Assembly (NCBI GenBank): GCA_030427805.1 | Contig: JAUICP010000004.1 | Span: 248,001 to 312,000 of the forward strand | Length of the DNA: 64,000 bases | Source of the DNA: Bdellovibrionia bacterium | GTDB lineage: Bacteria > Bdellovibrionota > Bdellovibrionia > Bdellovibrionales > JAGQZY01 | Reading direction: 5' to 3' | Shown: in pieces, positions 10,778 through 21,169 of the stretch | Layout of the letters: the number at the start of each line of letters is the position of its first letter | How positions within the stretch are numbered: the stretch's first letter is position 1 | Program-made: the position numbers and the translations under genes | The notes under the pieces: model-generated | Database searches by the model: none | The model's input: only the letters and a program-made list of their open reading frames with translations | What the model was told of the DNA's origin: nothing

Positions 10778-13700
10778 TTAAATACGGGTCGAATTCATTT
10801 GAGCCGCAAGTTCTAACGCTCGTGAATCTTGAACTGAAATTAGCCCACTTAGGATTTGTTGAAAATTGACAAGGGCATTCTTATCGGCTCGCAATTCAGC
10901 TTGATTTTCACGCCACAAAGTTGCCAAGAAATATGAATAAGTTGAGATGTAGTGCTCCTGGCGGTATTCGGAGTAATCTATTTCTTTAAGTTCAGATGCT
11001 ACGATGGCTAGACCTTTTATACGGATACTTGTTGCAGCCTCTTTGCATAATAGATGTATGAATCGACTAAGACACTTGTCTGAGCCAGTTCTTGCTTTCA
11101 TTAAACGCTCATACAATGGAAAAAGTTCCGTTACCAATGGTTTTACTTCTGTAGGCAAGAACTGTATCGTTATATCATCTAAGCCCACCAACGAGCACCA
11201 AATTTCATCTGCGTCCCAAGAACGTCTACCTGGCTTTAATTGTTCAATGGAAAGTGCTAGCTCAATAATTTTCTCTAGCTTAATTTTAAAGCTTTCCCAA
11301 CAATTCGGATCTTTCAATCCAATTCTAAAGAAGTCTTTTCCGAAATTATCTAACCAATAATGCCCATCTGCACCAACTTCTAAAAATGTTTTTAGAGCGT
11401 TATCCAGTCGTGAATCATTTCGTAAAAAATAGGTAACAGCAAAGGCGTTAATCAGCCAGTTGTCCTGTTGGTACGGAGTGCCCTTTGCGTCACCATTTTC
11501 ACTTATAGACTTACTCAACCGGCTTGAAATTTGATCTAAGCCAGAAGAACAAAATTCGATCCATCCATTTCTTAACTTTTCATCCCACTTTTCCATAGGA
11601 GGAAGGCTGGTAGCGGCCTCTGTGAAACCTTCAAGGCTGATCAAATTCCTCTCAATACTTGGGAGTTCCAAACCCCTTGCAAACTCAAAACCACTGGGCT
11701 CAAAATCCCATGCTGGCCATGCTGGGACTGCCGAGCCATGAATAAAATCTTCAGTTAACTGGGATATTTCAATTTCAAAGAGTCGTTTTCGGTCTCCTAG
11801 TGTATATTCACGAAAAACCCTATTTCTGAGAAAATCGCTTTTTAATAGAAACGATTTAAACTTGGATTGCTTACGCTCGTATCTGGCATAATTTAAAGTA
11901 CGATCTACATCATGCCAAGCCGTGCGTATCTTTGAGTAGTTGAAGACGAGAGTCAGAATTTCCAAAATAAAGGAATGACTAGCATTAGAAGCCGCCAGGC
12001 TTGAAATTAATGCGGACACAGAGATAGAGCGAGGGCCGCAAACCAAACGGGTTACTTGTGTTCTGATCCATGTATCAGTCTCAGCACCCTCCGAAATCTT
12101 GCCTATTACTTTAGCTAAAATTGTATCGTACTTTTGTCCCGACCGGTCATATGGATAGCCGGATACACCTGGATCTACCCAAAGTTCTTCAAGAGCTTTG
12201 GATATATTTTCTTTAGCCGCATTTAGTGTCTTCTCATCTACCGATATTATTTTTCTTTTTGCCGCGACTAAACTCAGTCCATGTATGGCGAGCTGGCAAT
12301 CATTGGACGATGTTAAAATTGGATCTTCGGGTTCATCTGTAATAGTCTTGATAATGTACTCAGCTGTTTTTACCAAATGAGAAAATTCAGCCTCAGTAAA
12401 TGATTCCGCGTCGAGAACTTTATTGACATTCATTGGAAAAACCAAAAGGCTCATGTTTGCTTCATTCTTTTCAAAGCGTTCTTTGTGCTTCTCAAGAAAT
12501 TCAGTCGGAGCTGAGTAGTTCCAAATTTCAGTACCATCCGCAAGCTCGCCCAGTTGATAATTATCTGGTTTAAACTTGCAAACTAAGGCTTCAAGCCCTG
12601 CGTCGTCTATATCTTTAATTTCCTTCTCCCAACGTGATCTCGCAGAAGCAAAAAAATCATTCATACTCGGAATATTTAGAAGAAAGTGAATTGCCCATTG
12701 CTCTATGGATGACTTTCGGTGATCCATGCCAAACCATTTGAGAGCAAGGTTAGTCATGTAACGATCCTGAGTTGTCCATGAGATCATGGAGACAAAGCCA
12801 GTTCTGTTCTGAAGTAAGAATTGCTGATCCCACCAAATTACGTGTGGCAAAATCAATATGCCGCGTAATTTTTCAAGGAGAAGTTTCGGGCTGTACTTTG
12901 CTATTGAGACAAGAACACCAATTAAGGCTAGAGAATCACTCTTTTGAACAATTTGATCAATCCATGGTTCGACGTTATCCTTAGCATCTACCCGTTCATA
13001 CATCCACTTTTCGAACGCCATTAAAAATGCGACCAATACATCCGGGCAATTTGCCAAATCCATTGCCCAAAGAAAAACTTGACCATCGCCTCTCCAGAAT
13101 TTTTTAATTCCATTAATTTCGATTTCAAATCCAAATATCTCGTTTTGCCTTTTCTTTTCTCTTTCCACCCATCGATCTGTTACTAAAGAAACTAGAGATA
13201 TCAAAGCATCTAGAGCCTGCTTTGGGGCTGTCCTAAAGAAATTTAGAAATGGACCACTAGTATAGAGAGGAGGATAAAATTGTTGGGTGAATGCCGTCCC
13301 CAGTCGATCATCCATCCGCCAACCATCGTCGTAAATATCCTCATATTCCTGAGGCTCCTCAATGATCGCGGCAAGAAGGAGTCTAGCTGCTAGTGAGGGG
13401 TTGTATTTTACAATGTACGAGAAATTTTGGGAACTCAAACAGACTTTCTGAAACTCTCGATCTCTCTCGAACTCGGGACCATTAGGCAGAACCTTTTTCT
13501 CTATCCTTCTTCGGGTAATAATAGGCATTATCGGAGGCGGTGCTTTTGATTTCGATGGAACTACTGGAAGCTCAGGATGTCGTATACCATCATCACGTAG
13601 TCCAATAAGTTTTAAGCATAAATCTTCTACTTCATTTGGTAGTTCGGGATATGAAGCTAGAAGCGCCTGATAACATTTACTATCACTCTCATCCCGAACA

Positions 13701-15988
13701 TAGCTGTGTCCAGGAGCTCTTTTAAATTCGAAAATCCATTTTGCAGAGGCGAAAATAATTTTTGCGGCTTCCTCACGAAAAGGAAAATCGTTCGGAGTAA
13801 ATGTTAACCATTTCTCGGCAACTTGAGCCATCTGTACTCGACCAACATTAGTTTCATCAATGTTCTTAGCTAGAAAATTTAGCAGACTTGGCCAATAGGA
13901 ATACAAAGGAACTCTGTTGAATTGAGCGGCTGCTATCTCATCCAATTCAAATTCTGTACGCATGCTCATTACTTGAGGGTTCGGAGCCGTAGCATAAGCT
14001 AAAAATCTCTCTAGAAATCTATTTAGTAACTTGAGATTGTCAGAGAAAAGTAATTCCTTAATGGTTAGGAGAATTGAGCCTTGATTCAGAGAGGTTATTG
14101 CAATGTCTAAAAACAGATCGACTAAGACATCATCACCGCTTTCTTTTAGCGATGTTACAACTTTTTTCCAATTTTCGAACCCATCCGTCTCCAATATTTC
14201 AAGCGAAGCTAATCTGATTGCTTGGTGCCAGTAAATATTGCTTTTACGTTGGACAATCTCTTTTATCGTACTTTCTCTTTGTGAGAGTAAAAAGCGCTGT
14301 CTAATCCAATCGCCATACAGATCATGAGAGAACCTTATCCAGCCATCTTGGGTTTTGAGAATCCCTTCTCTTATCAAAGAGTCAACCAGTAGTGATTCTG
14401 CTTCGGATAAATCTTCCATTTTCGAAAGGAAATTATTTGAATCCGCCTGCTCGACAGATAACCGAGATAGCAAAATTTGCTTCCTATTTGCGCCGCCATC
14501 ACAGTGGATCTCCCAGAAGCCTCTTATTAAGACAGGTTCGGTTATTGATTTGGTAGTATCGAGTGCGGAACGATCCGCCATCTGAATCGCGAGATCAAGA
14601 TATTTTGGATTTTTTAGAATCTCTCGCGTAGGACCATTTTTCAATATTCCAGCTAAGTTAGGCTGTTCTTTTGCAACTAATTCCAGCTCCTCCTTTTCAA
14701 AATAGGTTGCTGGAATAATATTAAATATAACGCTCTGGCTCGACAGTGTTCCAATCAAGGTTTTCCAGATTTGATCTTGTGAGCTTACTACACAAATGTG
14801 GCGATCACCGGAGTCCCCTTGAAACTTTACTAAAAATGAATTCAATAATTCGCGTTCGTCTGGACTAGTAAGGCGGTCAACAGCATCGACAATGACAATT
14901 TGGTCGTTCGGACCATATTTAAGTATATCGAATAAATCGTTTTGTAGCCCTAATAGGGAATTAAGTTCGGTCAGAGTCCTTGCTTTAAAGAGGGCTGATG
15001 GTAACCAAATAATTTGCTTCTTGGAGTTTCTGGTCCATTGCTTTAAGAGGACAGACTTCCCAACTCCGGATTCACCTATCAACGCATTAATTTGACCCTT
15101 CTTAAGCTTACTTGTGAATGTAGTTGTTCTCTCGATAGTAAGATCGCTGCCTAAGGTCGACTTGATTTTCTCTACTTCTGTTTCAAAGCTGTCCTTAAGT
15201 TTCTTTAAGTCGGATTCTAATTGACGTTGTCCTTTAATTTCAAAGGAACCTAGCTCAGATATTAAACGCTGAAAATTAATTTCTCCGGAAACCGAGCGAG
15301 CGGTTTTGGTTATGTGTTGAAGCTTAATCCATAGATCATTCGGATCACCTGAGACTAAGGCTGCGCTAAAGTTGCCAAGGGTTTGAGTAAGTAAAGCTGA
15401 TGTTGGATCATCCAGATTAACATCGAAGTGTATAAGCCTATCAATAACTTCAGCTCGTTGAGTTGTACTGTTTGTATCTGAAGGCTTAGCGAAGCTATCA
15501 TATAAACTCCGAACGTTTTGATTGGTAAAATCAGGTTGCTTGATCTGAATATCTAGATCTGATCCCTGATGTTTCGATGCAAAATTACGAAGTTTGCGGT
15601 ATGCCTCAATCGCAGAAGTGGAGGCACCTGAAGTTATTATACCCAAATAATCATGCTTTGATCGAAAGGGATTATTGGTCGGATTGCTAAATTGATTCCA
15701 TACGAGTTCGACAAGTTCCGATGGAAACTTGTTAGCAGTGATGTATGAATTGCTTTTGATAGAAAGTGCAAGGTGCTTCGTGATGCCATTAGATTCAAAT
15801 TCAAGTATGATGTCGTCAAACTCCCATCCATCAACCTTTCTCTGAAATTTTAGGGCTTTTAATCGACCCAATCCTAATGCGGGAAAAGGATTCTCACCTA
15901 CAAGAAGGAATGATAAAAAGTAGCCTCCGACCTTGTCTTCAAAGTCGAATCCTTCTCCTCCTGTTGATTTAGGATCAAGCTTGCCCAT
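10778..15988 (-). CDS. Giant STAND/AAA-like P-loop NTPase with N-terminal nuclease-like domain (candidate anti-phage/innate-immunity protein)
   Basis: 1736 aa; Walker A ALIGESGVGKSVLLKQW, Walker B QIVIVDAVDRL; N-terminus GGEGFDFEDKVGGYF...WEFDDIILEFESNG...LALSIKSN is PD-(D/E)xK-like; long helical C-terminus. Confidence 0.75.
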   Translation of the reverse strand: MGKLDPKSTGGEGFDFEDKVGGYFLSFLLVGENPFPALGLGRLKALKFQRKVDGWEFDDIILEFESNGITKHLALSIKSNSYITANKFPSELVELVWNQFSNPTNNPFRSKHDYLGIITSGASTSAIEAYRKLRNFASKHQGSDLDIQIKQPDFTNQNVRSLYDSFAKPSDTNSTTQRAEVIDRLIHFDVNLDDPTSALLTQTLGNFSAALVSGDPNDLWIKLQHITKTARSVSGEINFQRLISELGSFEIKGQRQLESDLKKLKDSFETEVEKIKSTLGSDLTIERTTTFTSKLKKGQINALIGESGVGKSVLLKQWTRNSKKQIIWLPSALFKARTLTELNSLLGLQNDLFDILKYGPNDQIVIVDAVDRLTSPDERELLNSFLVKFQGDSGDRHICVVSSQDQIWKTLIGTLSSQSVIFNIIPATYFEKEELELVAKEQPNLAGILKNGPTREILKNPKYLDLAIQMADRSALDTTKSITEPVLIRGFWEIHCDGGANRKQILLSRLSVEQADSNNFLSKMEDLSEAESLLVDSLIREGILKTQDGWIRFSHDLYGDWIRQRFLLSQRESTIKEIVQRKSNIYWHQAIRLASLEILETDGFENWKKVVTSLKESGDDVLVDLFLDIAITSLNQGSILLTIKELLFSDNLKLLNRFLERFLAYATAPNPQVMSMRTEFELDEIAAAQFNRVPLYSYWPSLLNFLAKNIDETNVGRVQMAQVAEKWLTFTPNDFPFREEAAKIIFASAKWIFEFKRAPGHSYVRDESDSKCYQALLASYPELPNEVEDLCLKLIGLRDDGIRHPELPVVPSKSKAPPPIMPIITRRRIEKKVLPNGPEFERDREFQKVCLSSQNFSYIVKYNPSLAARLLLAAIIEEPQEYEDIYDDGWRMDDRLGTAFTQQFYPPLYTSGPFLNFFRTAPKQALDALISLVSLVTDRWVEREKKRQNEIFGFEIEINGIKKFWRGDGQVFLWAMDLANCPDVLVAFLMAFEKWMYERVDAKDNVEPWIDQIVQKSDSLALIGVLVSIAKYSPKLLLEKLRGILILPHVIWWDQQFLLQNRTGFVSMISWTTQDRYMTNLALKWFGMDHRKSSIEQWAIHFLLNIPSMNDFFASARSRWEKEIKDIDDAGLEALVCKFKPDNYQLGELADGTEIWNYSAPTEFLEKHKERFEKNEANMSLLVFPMNVNKVLDAESFTEAEFSHLVKTAEYIIKTITDEPEDPILTSSNDCQLAIHGLSLVAAKRKIISVDEKTLNAAKENISKALEELWVDPGVSGYPYDRSGQKYDTILAKVIGKISEGAETDTWIRTQVTRLVCGPRSISVSALISSLAASNASHSFILEILTLVFNYSKIRTAWHDVDRTLNYARYERKQSKFKSFLLKSDFLRNRVFREYTLGDRKRLFEIEISQLTEDFIHGSAVPAWPAWDFEPSGFEFARGLELPSIERNLISLEGFTEAATSLPPMEKWDEKLRNGWIEFCSSGLDQISSRLSKSISENGDAKGTPYQQDNWLINAFAVTYFLRNDSRLDNALKTFLEVGADGHYWLDNFGKDFFRIGLKDPNCWESFKIKLEKIIELALSIEQLKPGRRSWDADEIWCSLVGLDDITIQFLPTEVKPLVTELFPLYERLMKARTGSDKCLSRFIHLLCKEAATSIRIKGLAIVASELKEIDYSEYRQEHYISTYSYFLATLWRENQAELRADKNALVNFQQILSGLISVQDSRALELAAQMNSTRI

Positions 15989-16015
15989 TGTTTGTTGTCC
16001 CGCGTGTTGGTTTTA

Positions 16016-17821
16016 TCATACTTGTATCACTCGTTCCATTTTGTGAGGCCTTCGTTCTTGGTAAGTTGGTAGTACTATTGATAAGGATGTGCCTAAACCT
16101 ACAGCAGATGACACCTCGATTTTTCCACCAAAATCCTCTACTACCTTAAAAGCGTGAATCAGTCCAGTTCCGCGAGTATCTCCGCCCTTGAGGGAAAGGG
16201 GGATCTTGCCAAGCTTTTTTAAGCAACTTGATGGAATGCCCACGCCATTGTCTGCAATCACAATCTTGCATCGACTATCTTCAGATTCACATCTAACTTC
16301 GATTGTACCCGAATGCTCTGGAAGGGCTTCTATGGCGTTATTCAATATATTTGAAAGAACTGCTCGTAATTCAGTTGGGTTAATCAAGGCAAACATTTTC
16401 TCGGTGCCTTCCCCAATGGAAAGTTTAATTTTTAAACCTTTATAATTAGAAGTCTCACATTCCTTTTGATTAACTATGTCTTCTGCTAGAGCAGGAATAT
16501 AAGAAATTTTAGGAGCCTTGTTGTTACTTGTGAGATCAATGTCCTCGCCAAATTTGCAATTTTTTAAGCGATCTGCCAGTTCCTTTATTTCATTGGCTGA
16601 CCCCAAAAGAACGTTTTTTAGGCGCTCAGGCACAGATGTTAGCATCGGCAAAATCATTTCAATAGCGATGATGGGTGAACGAATGTTGTGTGAAACTTCA
16701 CGAGCCATTTTTAATTTTGCTTTTGCCTTTTCAGCATCTATGAGCTGACTCTTAGAGCTTTCTAGGGATTCGAGCAGCTTATCAAATTGTTTTGTTAGAT
16801 ATGCAACTTCGTCATCACCAGATAAATTGATTCTTTTATCAAAATCCTCTTCTTCACCAATTTCCTTCACTTTCTTGACTGCTAATTCAATATTTTGGAC
16901 GAGCCGTCTAGAGCTAAACCATCCCAATATTGCTGCGAGCAAGATTGAAAGCAGCCCGTAAAGTAGAAATTTGTTAGTGGTAGACGCCAGGATTGCTTTA
17001 ATTTCACTTTTTGACACTGTCGACCTAAGAACGTAGTAATACTCACCATTCTTTGAGGTGCCCGAAATGTCGCACTGGCAACATGATGGATGGCTTGATG
17101 TTACTTTGGTAAAAAACTCGTAGTGGTCACCCTTATCCGACCAGCTGGAAAATGTTTCTGGCAAGTTAATTTTTTCTTCGCTAAATGCCACATTGTCAGA
17201 TTTAAAGTGGCCAAACGCTTTACCATGAGGAGAGTACAACGAAAGTGTCTGCACGTTTTGGTCAGACTTTAGAGCTTCTGCTAAAGTATCTGCAATAAAA
17301 TCAACTCGTATTCCAACTTCTATGAGTCTTTTTCTATCTTTTGTAGGAACAAACAAAAATTTGTAGGGTTTTGGCTCAGGTTCGGGATGAATTATGGGTG
17401 TTGCGGCTATATTTGAAGTCCCAATCACTAAATCCTTATATTTTGGGCAGAACGAAAATGCATTTGGAATTAGATGCGGATCTTCATTCGTCGATCTGAT
17501 GAATTGCCCTTGGGAATTAACAACAAATATGTGGCTCACATTTAAGTCGTCTTTCATCTTCTTCAAATCGTGAGTTGAAAGAAGACCATGGCGATCATCT
17601 TGTGCTGCAACATACTTCGCAGCATTGGACATCAGACTCTCTGACCTCACATCAAGTTGTGAAAGAGTCTTTCCCAAAACATCAGAAAAGACTTTGTATC
17701 TGCTTGAAAAATCCTCTTCAATTTGATCCTTTGAGTGAAAATAAGAAGTCCACAATATGCTGCCGCTAACAAGAAGAGTGCTCAAGAAGACCGATATAAA
17801 TATCTTCTTTGAGAACTTCAT
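16016..17821 (-). CDS. Membrane sensor histidine kinase
   Basis: N-terminal TM, periplasmic sensor, HAMP region, REVSHNIRSPIIAIEM H-box, ADNGVGIP, GGDTRGTGLIHA ATPase boxes. Confidence 0.9.
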   Translation of the reverse strand: MKFSKKIFISVFLSTLLVSGSILWTSYFHSKDQIEEDFSSRYKVFSDVLGKTLSQLDVRSESLMSNAAKYVAAQDDRHGLLSTHDLKKMKDDLNVSHIFVVNSQGQFIRSTNEDPHLIPNAFSFCPKYKDLVIGTSNIAATPIIHPEPEPKPYKFLFVPTKDRKRLIEVGIRVDFIADTLAEALKSDQNVQTLSLYSPHGKAFGHFKSDNVAFSEEKINLPETFSSWSDKGDHYEFFTKVTSSHPSCCQCDISGTSKNGEYYYVLRSTVSKSEIKAILASTTNKFLLYGLLSILLAAILGWFSSRRLVQNIELAVKKVKEIGEEEDFDKRINLSGDDEVAYLTKQFDKLLESLESSKSQLIDAEKAKAKLKMAREVSHNIRSPIIAIEMILPMLTSVPERLKNVLLGSANEIKELADRLKNCKFGEDIDLTSNNKAPKISYIPALAEDIVNQKECETSNYKGLKIKLSIGEGTEKMFALINPTELRAVLSNILNNAIEALPEHSGTIEVRCESEDSRCKIVIADNGVGIPSSCLKKLGKIPLSLKGGDTRGTGLIHAFKVVEDFGGKIEVSSAVGLGTSLSIVLPTYQERRPHKMERVIQV

Positions 17822-18423
17822 CAGTGGGCCTTTTCACCTGGCTCCCGTGTAAATCTAATGATGTCGTCTTCGTGTTGCGGGAACTGATTAATCATGTCGT
17901 CCCTCAGGCCGACTTCAAAGTCTTCAAATTCAAATCCTGGCGCTACCGTAGTTCCCATTAAGGCCCACCTGCCACTACCGACAAGTCTCAATGCCTGCCA
18001 AGATCCTCTCGGCACGACCACTTGCGGTTGTTGTCCTTCCATAACGTCAGATCCCATGATGAATCTCTCCAGCTCACCATTTGGATGAATTTGGATCATC
18101 TCGACTGGATCACCTGAATAGAAGTGAAAAATCTCATCACTGGTGATTCTGTGGATTGCGGAGAAGCTACCTTCAGAAATTAAGTACAAAATCGCAGTGT
18201 TTAAATCTCTCTTACCATCGGTATCTAATCCGAACGTCCGACCTGAGTTATTGCCATAGTCGCTTCTGTAGGTTTCTCTATAATATCCACCTTCCTCTGG
18301 AAGTGGTGCTAAGTCCAATTTTTCAATTATCTCTTTTGCAGTTGGCATATTGTTTCCTCCCTCGGCTCGCGCACTGGTCGCGATTACCAATATTGCAAAT
18401 ATTCTTCCTAAAAATACGATCAT
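17821..18423 (-). CDS. Cupin-5 (DUF985)-like protein
   Basis: EEGGYYRETYRSDYG, AILYLISEGSFSAIHRITSDEIFHFYSGDPVEMIQI, VVPRGSWQALRLVGSGRWALMGTTVAPGFEFEDFEVG. Confidence 0.85.
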   Translation of the reverse strand: MIVFLGRIFAILVIATSARAEGGNNMPTAKEIIEKLDLAPLPEEGGYYRETYRSDYGNNSGRTFGLDTDGKRDLNTAILYLISEGSFSAIHRITSDEIFHFYSGDPVEMIQIHPNGELERFIMGSDVMEGQQPQVVVPRGSWQALRLVGSGRWALMGTTVAPGFEFEDFEVGLRDDMINQFPQHEDDIIRFTREPGEKAH

Positions 18424-19892
18424 AGCGTCCCCCTCATTTCATCGCTGACAGGTAGCTGGGTATTTCCATTGCTTCTTATATTTCTTGCCTTAATTTTATT
18501 CTTAAACTTCAGTCCCAATTCTAGGATTCGGCGATGAACCGTCGATCTTCCAATCCCTATCTTGTTCGCTAGTTCTGAGATGTTTCCATTTGTGAGATTT
18601 AGAGCCGTAGAAAAATACTCCTTGGCAGCATTGTCGAAAAACTCTTTGTAATTATCTGGGTTTAGCTCTTCCAATGTTTCCGGCAAAGATAAGGCTATCT
18701 TCCTTAACTGATAAGATGAATCCTTGGGCGCAAAGATAGAAATATCTTCGACTGTAATCTCATTAGTCTTTTTTCTTTTTGTCGAGATGCAGGCTCTTTC
18801 AATGGTATTTCTTAGTTCTCTGATATTTCCTGGCCAATCATACTCAGCTAAATATTTGATCGCTCTCTGGTCTATTTTCTGGCTTGGCCCACCTATCTGT
18901 AGGGCAAAAGTTTTAGATAGATCCGCAATGTCTTCATTTCGCTTTCTCAATGGCGTCGTTTGAATTTGAATGACGTTTAGACGATGAAATAAATCTTCTC
19001 TAAATTCGCCTTTCTGAACCATTAATTCGAGATCTTTATTGGTGGCTGCTATGATTCGGCATTTTACCCGGATTGTTCTGCTATCGCCAACTCTGGTAAA
19101 TTCTCCTTCTTGAATAACTCGCAAAAGTCTTACCTGTGCAGACAGAGGGAGTTCTCCTATTTCATCCAAGAAAAGATCTCCATTGTGCGCCAATTCAAAT
19201 CTACCTGGGCGATCTTGAGTTGCTCCAGTAAAAGATCCTTTTTTGTGTCCAAACAATTCACTTTCTAAAAGGTTTTCTGGAATGGCTCCGCAGTTTAATG
19301 CAACAAAGGGTCGCTTCCCATTTTCTTCAATAGCGTTCAAGCGCCTAGCTACAAGTTCTTTGCCAGTTCCGCTCTCTCCCAATATTAAAACGTGTGAAAA
19401 TGTACCCCTTAATTCTAAGATGGACTCACGAAGCTGCATCGTCGTACGACTTTTTCCTACAATTTCATATTTGAATGCGTCCTGCACTTGCTGTTCAAGA
19501 GCTACCAATCGCCTGTCTGAAGCAGCTTTGGAAACTGCTACTGGTATTCTGACCAAGAGGTCAGGAATAATGTTTTCAGATTTGATGACATAGTCATCAG
19601 CACCCAAAGAGATGCATTGCTTTACCGTTGCAAAGTCTGAATCGGAAGTGAGCATTATTACTACGGCGTTGGGATTCACATCTTTAATCTCAGAAATTAA
19701 AGACATCCCATTGCCATCAGGTAAACTCTTGTCGAGGATGACAACGTCGAACCGTGACTTTCCGAGAGCTTCTTTGGCAGAAGTAAGGCTTTCAACTCCT
19801 AAGACGTCGTTATAAACGCCGAGGAGCTGTATCACGGCTTCTCTAAACGAGGCCATGTCTTCCACTAATAAAATTTTGAAACCTGATTGCAT
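18420..19892 (-). CDS. Sigma54-dependent response regulator (NtrC family); start probably 19892
   Basis: REC domain LLVEDMASFRE/VVILDKSLPDGNG, AAA+ GESGTGKE, GAFTGA-like GSFTGA, C-terminal Fis-like HTH; MQSGFKILLVED start preferred over listed 19934 start. Confidence 0.9.
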   Translation of the reverse strand: MQSGFKILLVEDMASFREAVIQLLGVYNDVLGVESLTSAKEALGKSRFDVVILDKSLPDGNGMSLISEIKDVNPNAVVIMLTSDSDFATVKQCISLGADDYVIKSENIIPDLLVRIPVAVSKAASDRRLVALEQQVQDAFKYEIVGKSRTTMQLRESILELRGTFSHVLILGESGTGKELVARRLNAIEENGKRPFVALNCGAIPENLLESELFGHKKGSFTGATQDRPGRFELAHNGDLFLDEIGELPLSAQVRLLRVIQEGEFTRVGDSRTIRVKCRIIAATNKDLELMVQKGEFREDLFHRLNVIQIQTTPLRKRNEDIADLSKTFALQIGGPSQKIDQRAIKYLAEYDWPGNIRELRNTIERACISTKRKKTNEITVEDISIFAPKDSSYQLRKIALSLPETLEELNPDNYKEFFDNAAKEYFSTALNLTNGNISELANKIGIGRSTVHRRILELGLKFKNKIKARNIRSNGNTQLPVSDEMRGTL

Positions 19893-20074
19893 GAGCTTGT
19901 CCCCCCTCCATTTGGACAAGGAGACCTGTAGCACAAAATTTAAGCAATTCTCAAATTTTTTCTGTAAATGTATTATTTTTGAAACCTTTGGTGTGTCAAA
20001 ATTGGGATTTCCAAGTCTAGTTACTTTAAAATTGATCTCATCTTTTAGCCTAGCGCATCAATTTCTGCGTTTTT

Positions 20075-20602
20075 TTATATGATTCTACGAAATGTAAGAC
20101 TGTAAACAATCAGGGTAGAGATCAAAATACCTAATCCAACAGAGCTGGTTAAGTGGAATATATTAAATTCACCAACTATTTGATTATATCCAAAGTATGC
20201 ATATGGGGTCGTGACGAACATAGAGGTTACGAGTCCAGGTGAATATTCCCTGAAGATTAAAGTACTAGCCATATGAAATAGGCCATTTGTGAATATTACA
20301 GTCAAAACCATGACCCAACCAAAACGAGATACCAAGGTTCCTGATTCTTGGTCAGCCATGAGTGAAACGGTCAAGACCACGAACATTAGTAAAATGTGAC
20401 TCAGAAGATAGAATTTTCGCGTTGTGATTGAACCAAAATGTTTAACGGCCCACTCTGGAAAACCAAACTTCCACTCTTCCAGGCAGTGCAAAAAAAATAC
20501 GACGGGCAGAAGAATAAAGATCATTTCATTATTTTCAACGAATCTGCAGCCATGATCAACAAAGTAACCCATTCGGAGGAAATTTTGTTCAAATGTGCGC
20601 AT
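20075..20602 (-). CDS. HXXEE-domain integral membrane protein
   Basis: FFLHCLEEWKFGFPEW motif and several TM segments. Confidence 0.65.
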   Translation of the reverse strand: MRTFEQNFLRMGYFVDHGCRFVENNEMIFILLPVVFFLHCLEEWKFGFPEWAVKHFGSITTRKFYLLSHILLMFVVLTVSLMADQESGTLVSRFGWVMVLTVIFTNGLFHMASTLIFREYSPGLVTSMFVTTPYAYFGYNQIVGEFNIFHLTSSVGLGILISTLIVYSLTFRRII

Positions 20603-20851
20603 AGTTGGCGGTATCGCATACTCTTAGACAAAATGTCTTGCGATCTCATTTTTGACACAATTAAATTTTAGTAAGTCATCCCGTTTCTAAATCACTTTTT
20701 AATCTTTTGAATTCTCGTTTTTGAGACACTTCTGATTTTACTTCAAAAAATATAGGTGCTTATCAATTTTTCCTAACTTGGCACAAAACGCCTCCTTTCT
20801 TGCACTAATAAAGGGTGAGGAACAAGTCGTTCCGAATGAAAGGAGAATGAA

Positions 20852-21073
20852 ATGTATTTTAACAAATGTCCGCGTTGCGGAGACACAGCACTCGAACATC
20901 TCTGTACCCACTCCTTCTGCTTCAATTGCAACTACTCACCTGAAGATGAGCTTAGAACCTCAGATTGGTTAAAGCTTTCAAGAATTAAGACAAAAAACAA
21001 TACAATGCACGAGCTAGAAATTCATCACTATTCCAACTTCGACCCATCAATCGGTGTCGGAGGGGTTTCATGA
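20852..21073 (+). CDS. Small zinc-ribbon protein at head of transfer operon
   Basis: CPRCGDTALEHLCTHSFCFNCNYSPED double CxxC. Confidence 0.6.
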   Translation: MYFNKCPRCGDTALEHLCTHSFCFNCNYSPEDELRTSDWLKLSRIKTKNNTMHELEIHHYSNFDPSIGVGGVS

Positions 21074-21169
21074 TCTTGGATTGCTATGATTTCTATCTTT
21101 GGACAATAGGAGAACTAAATGTACACACAAGAAAAGAAGACAATTACGTCGAAAATAAAAGGAGCCACT

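Noticed and set aside
20778-20803. Sigma54 promoter (TTGGCAC...TTGCAC) upstream of the transfer operon
   Set aside because: The GG and GC elements are about 20 bp apart instead of 10, so spacing does not fit a -24/-12 promoter.
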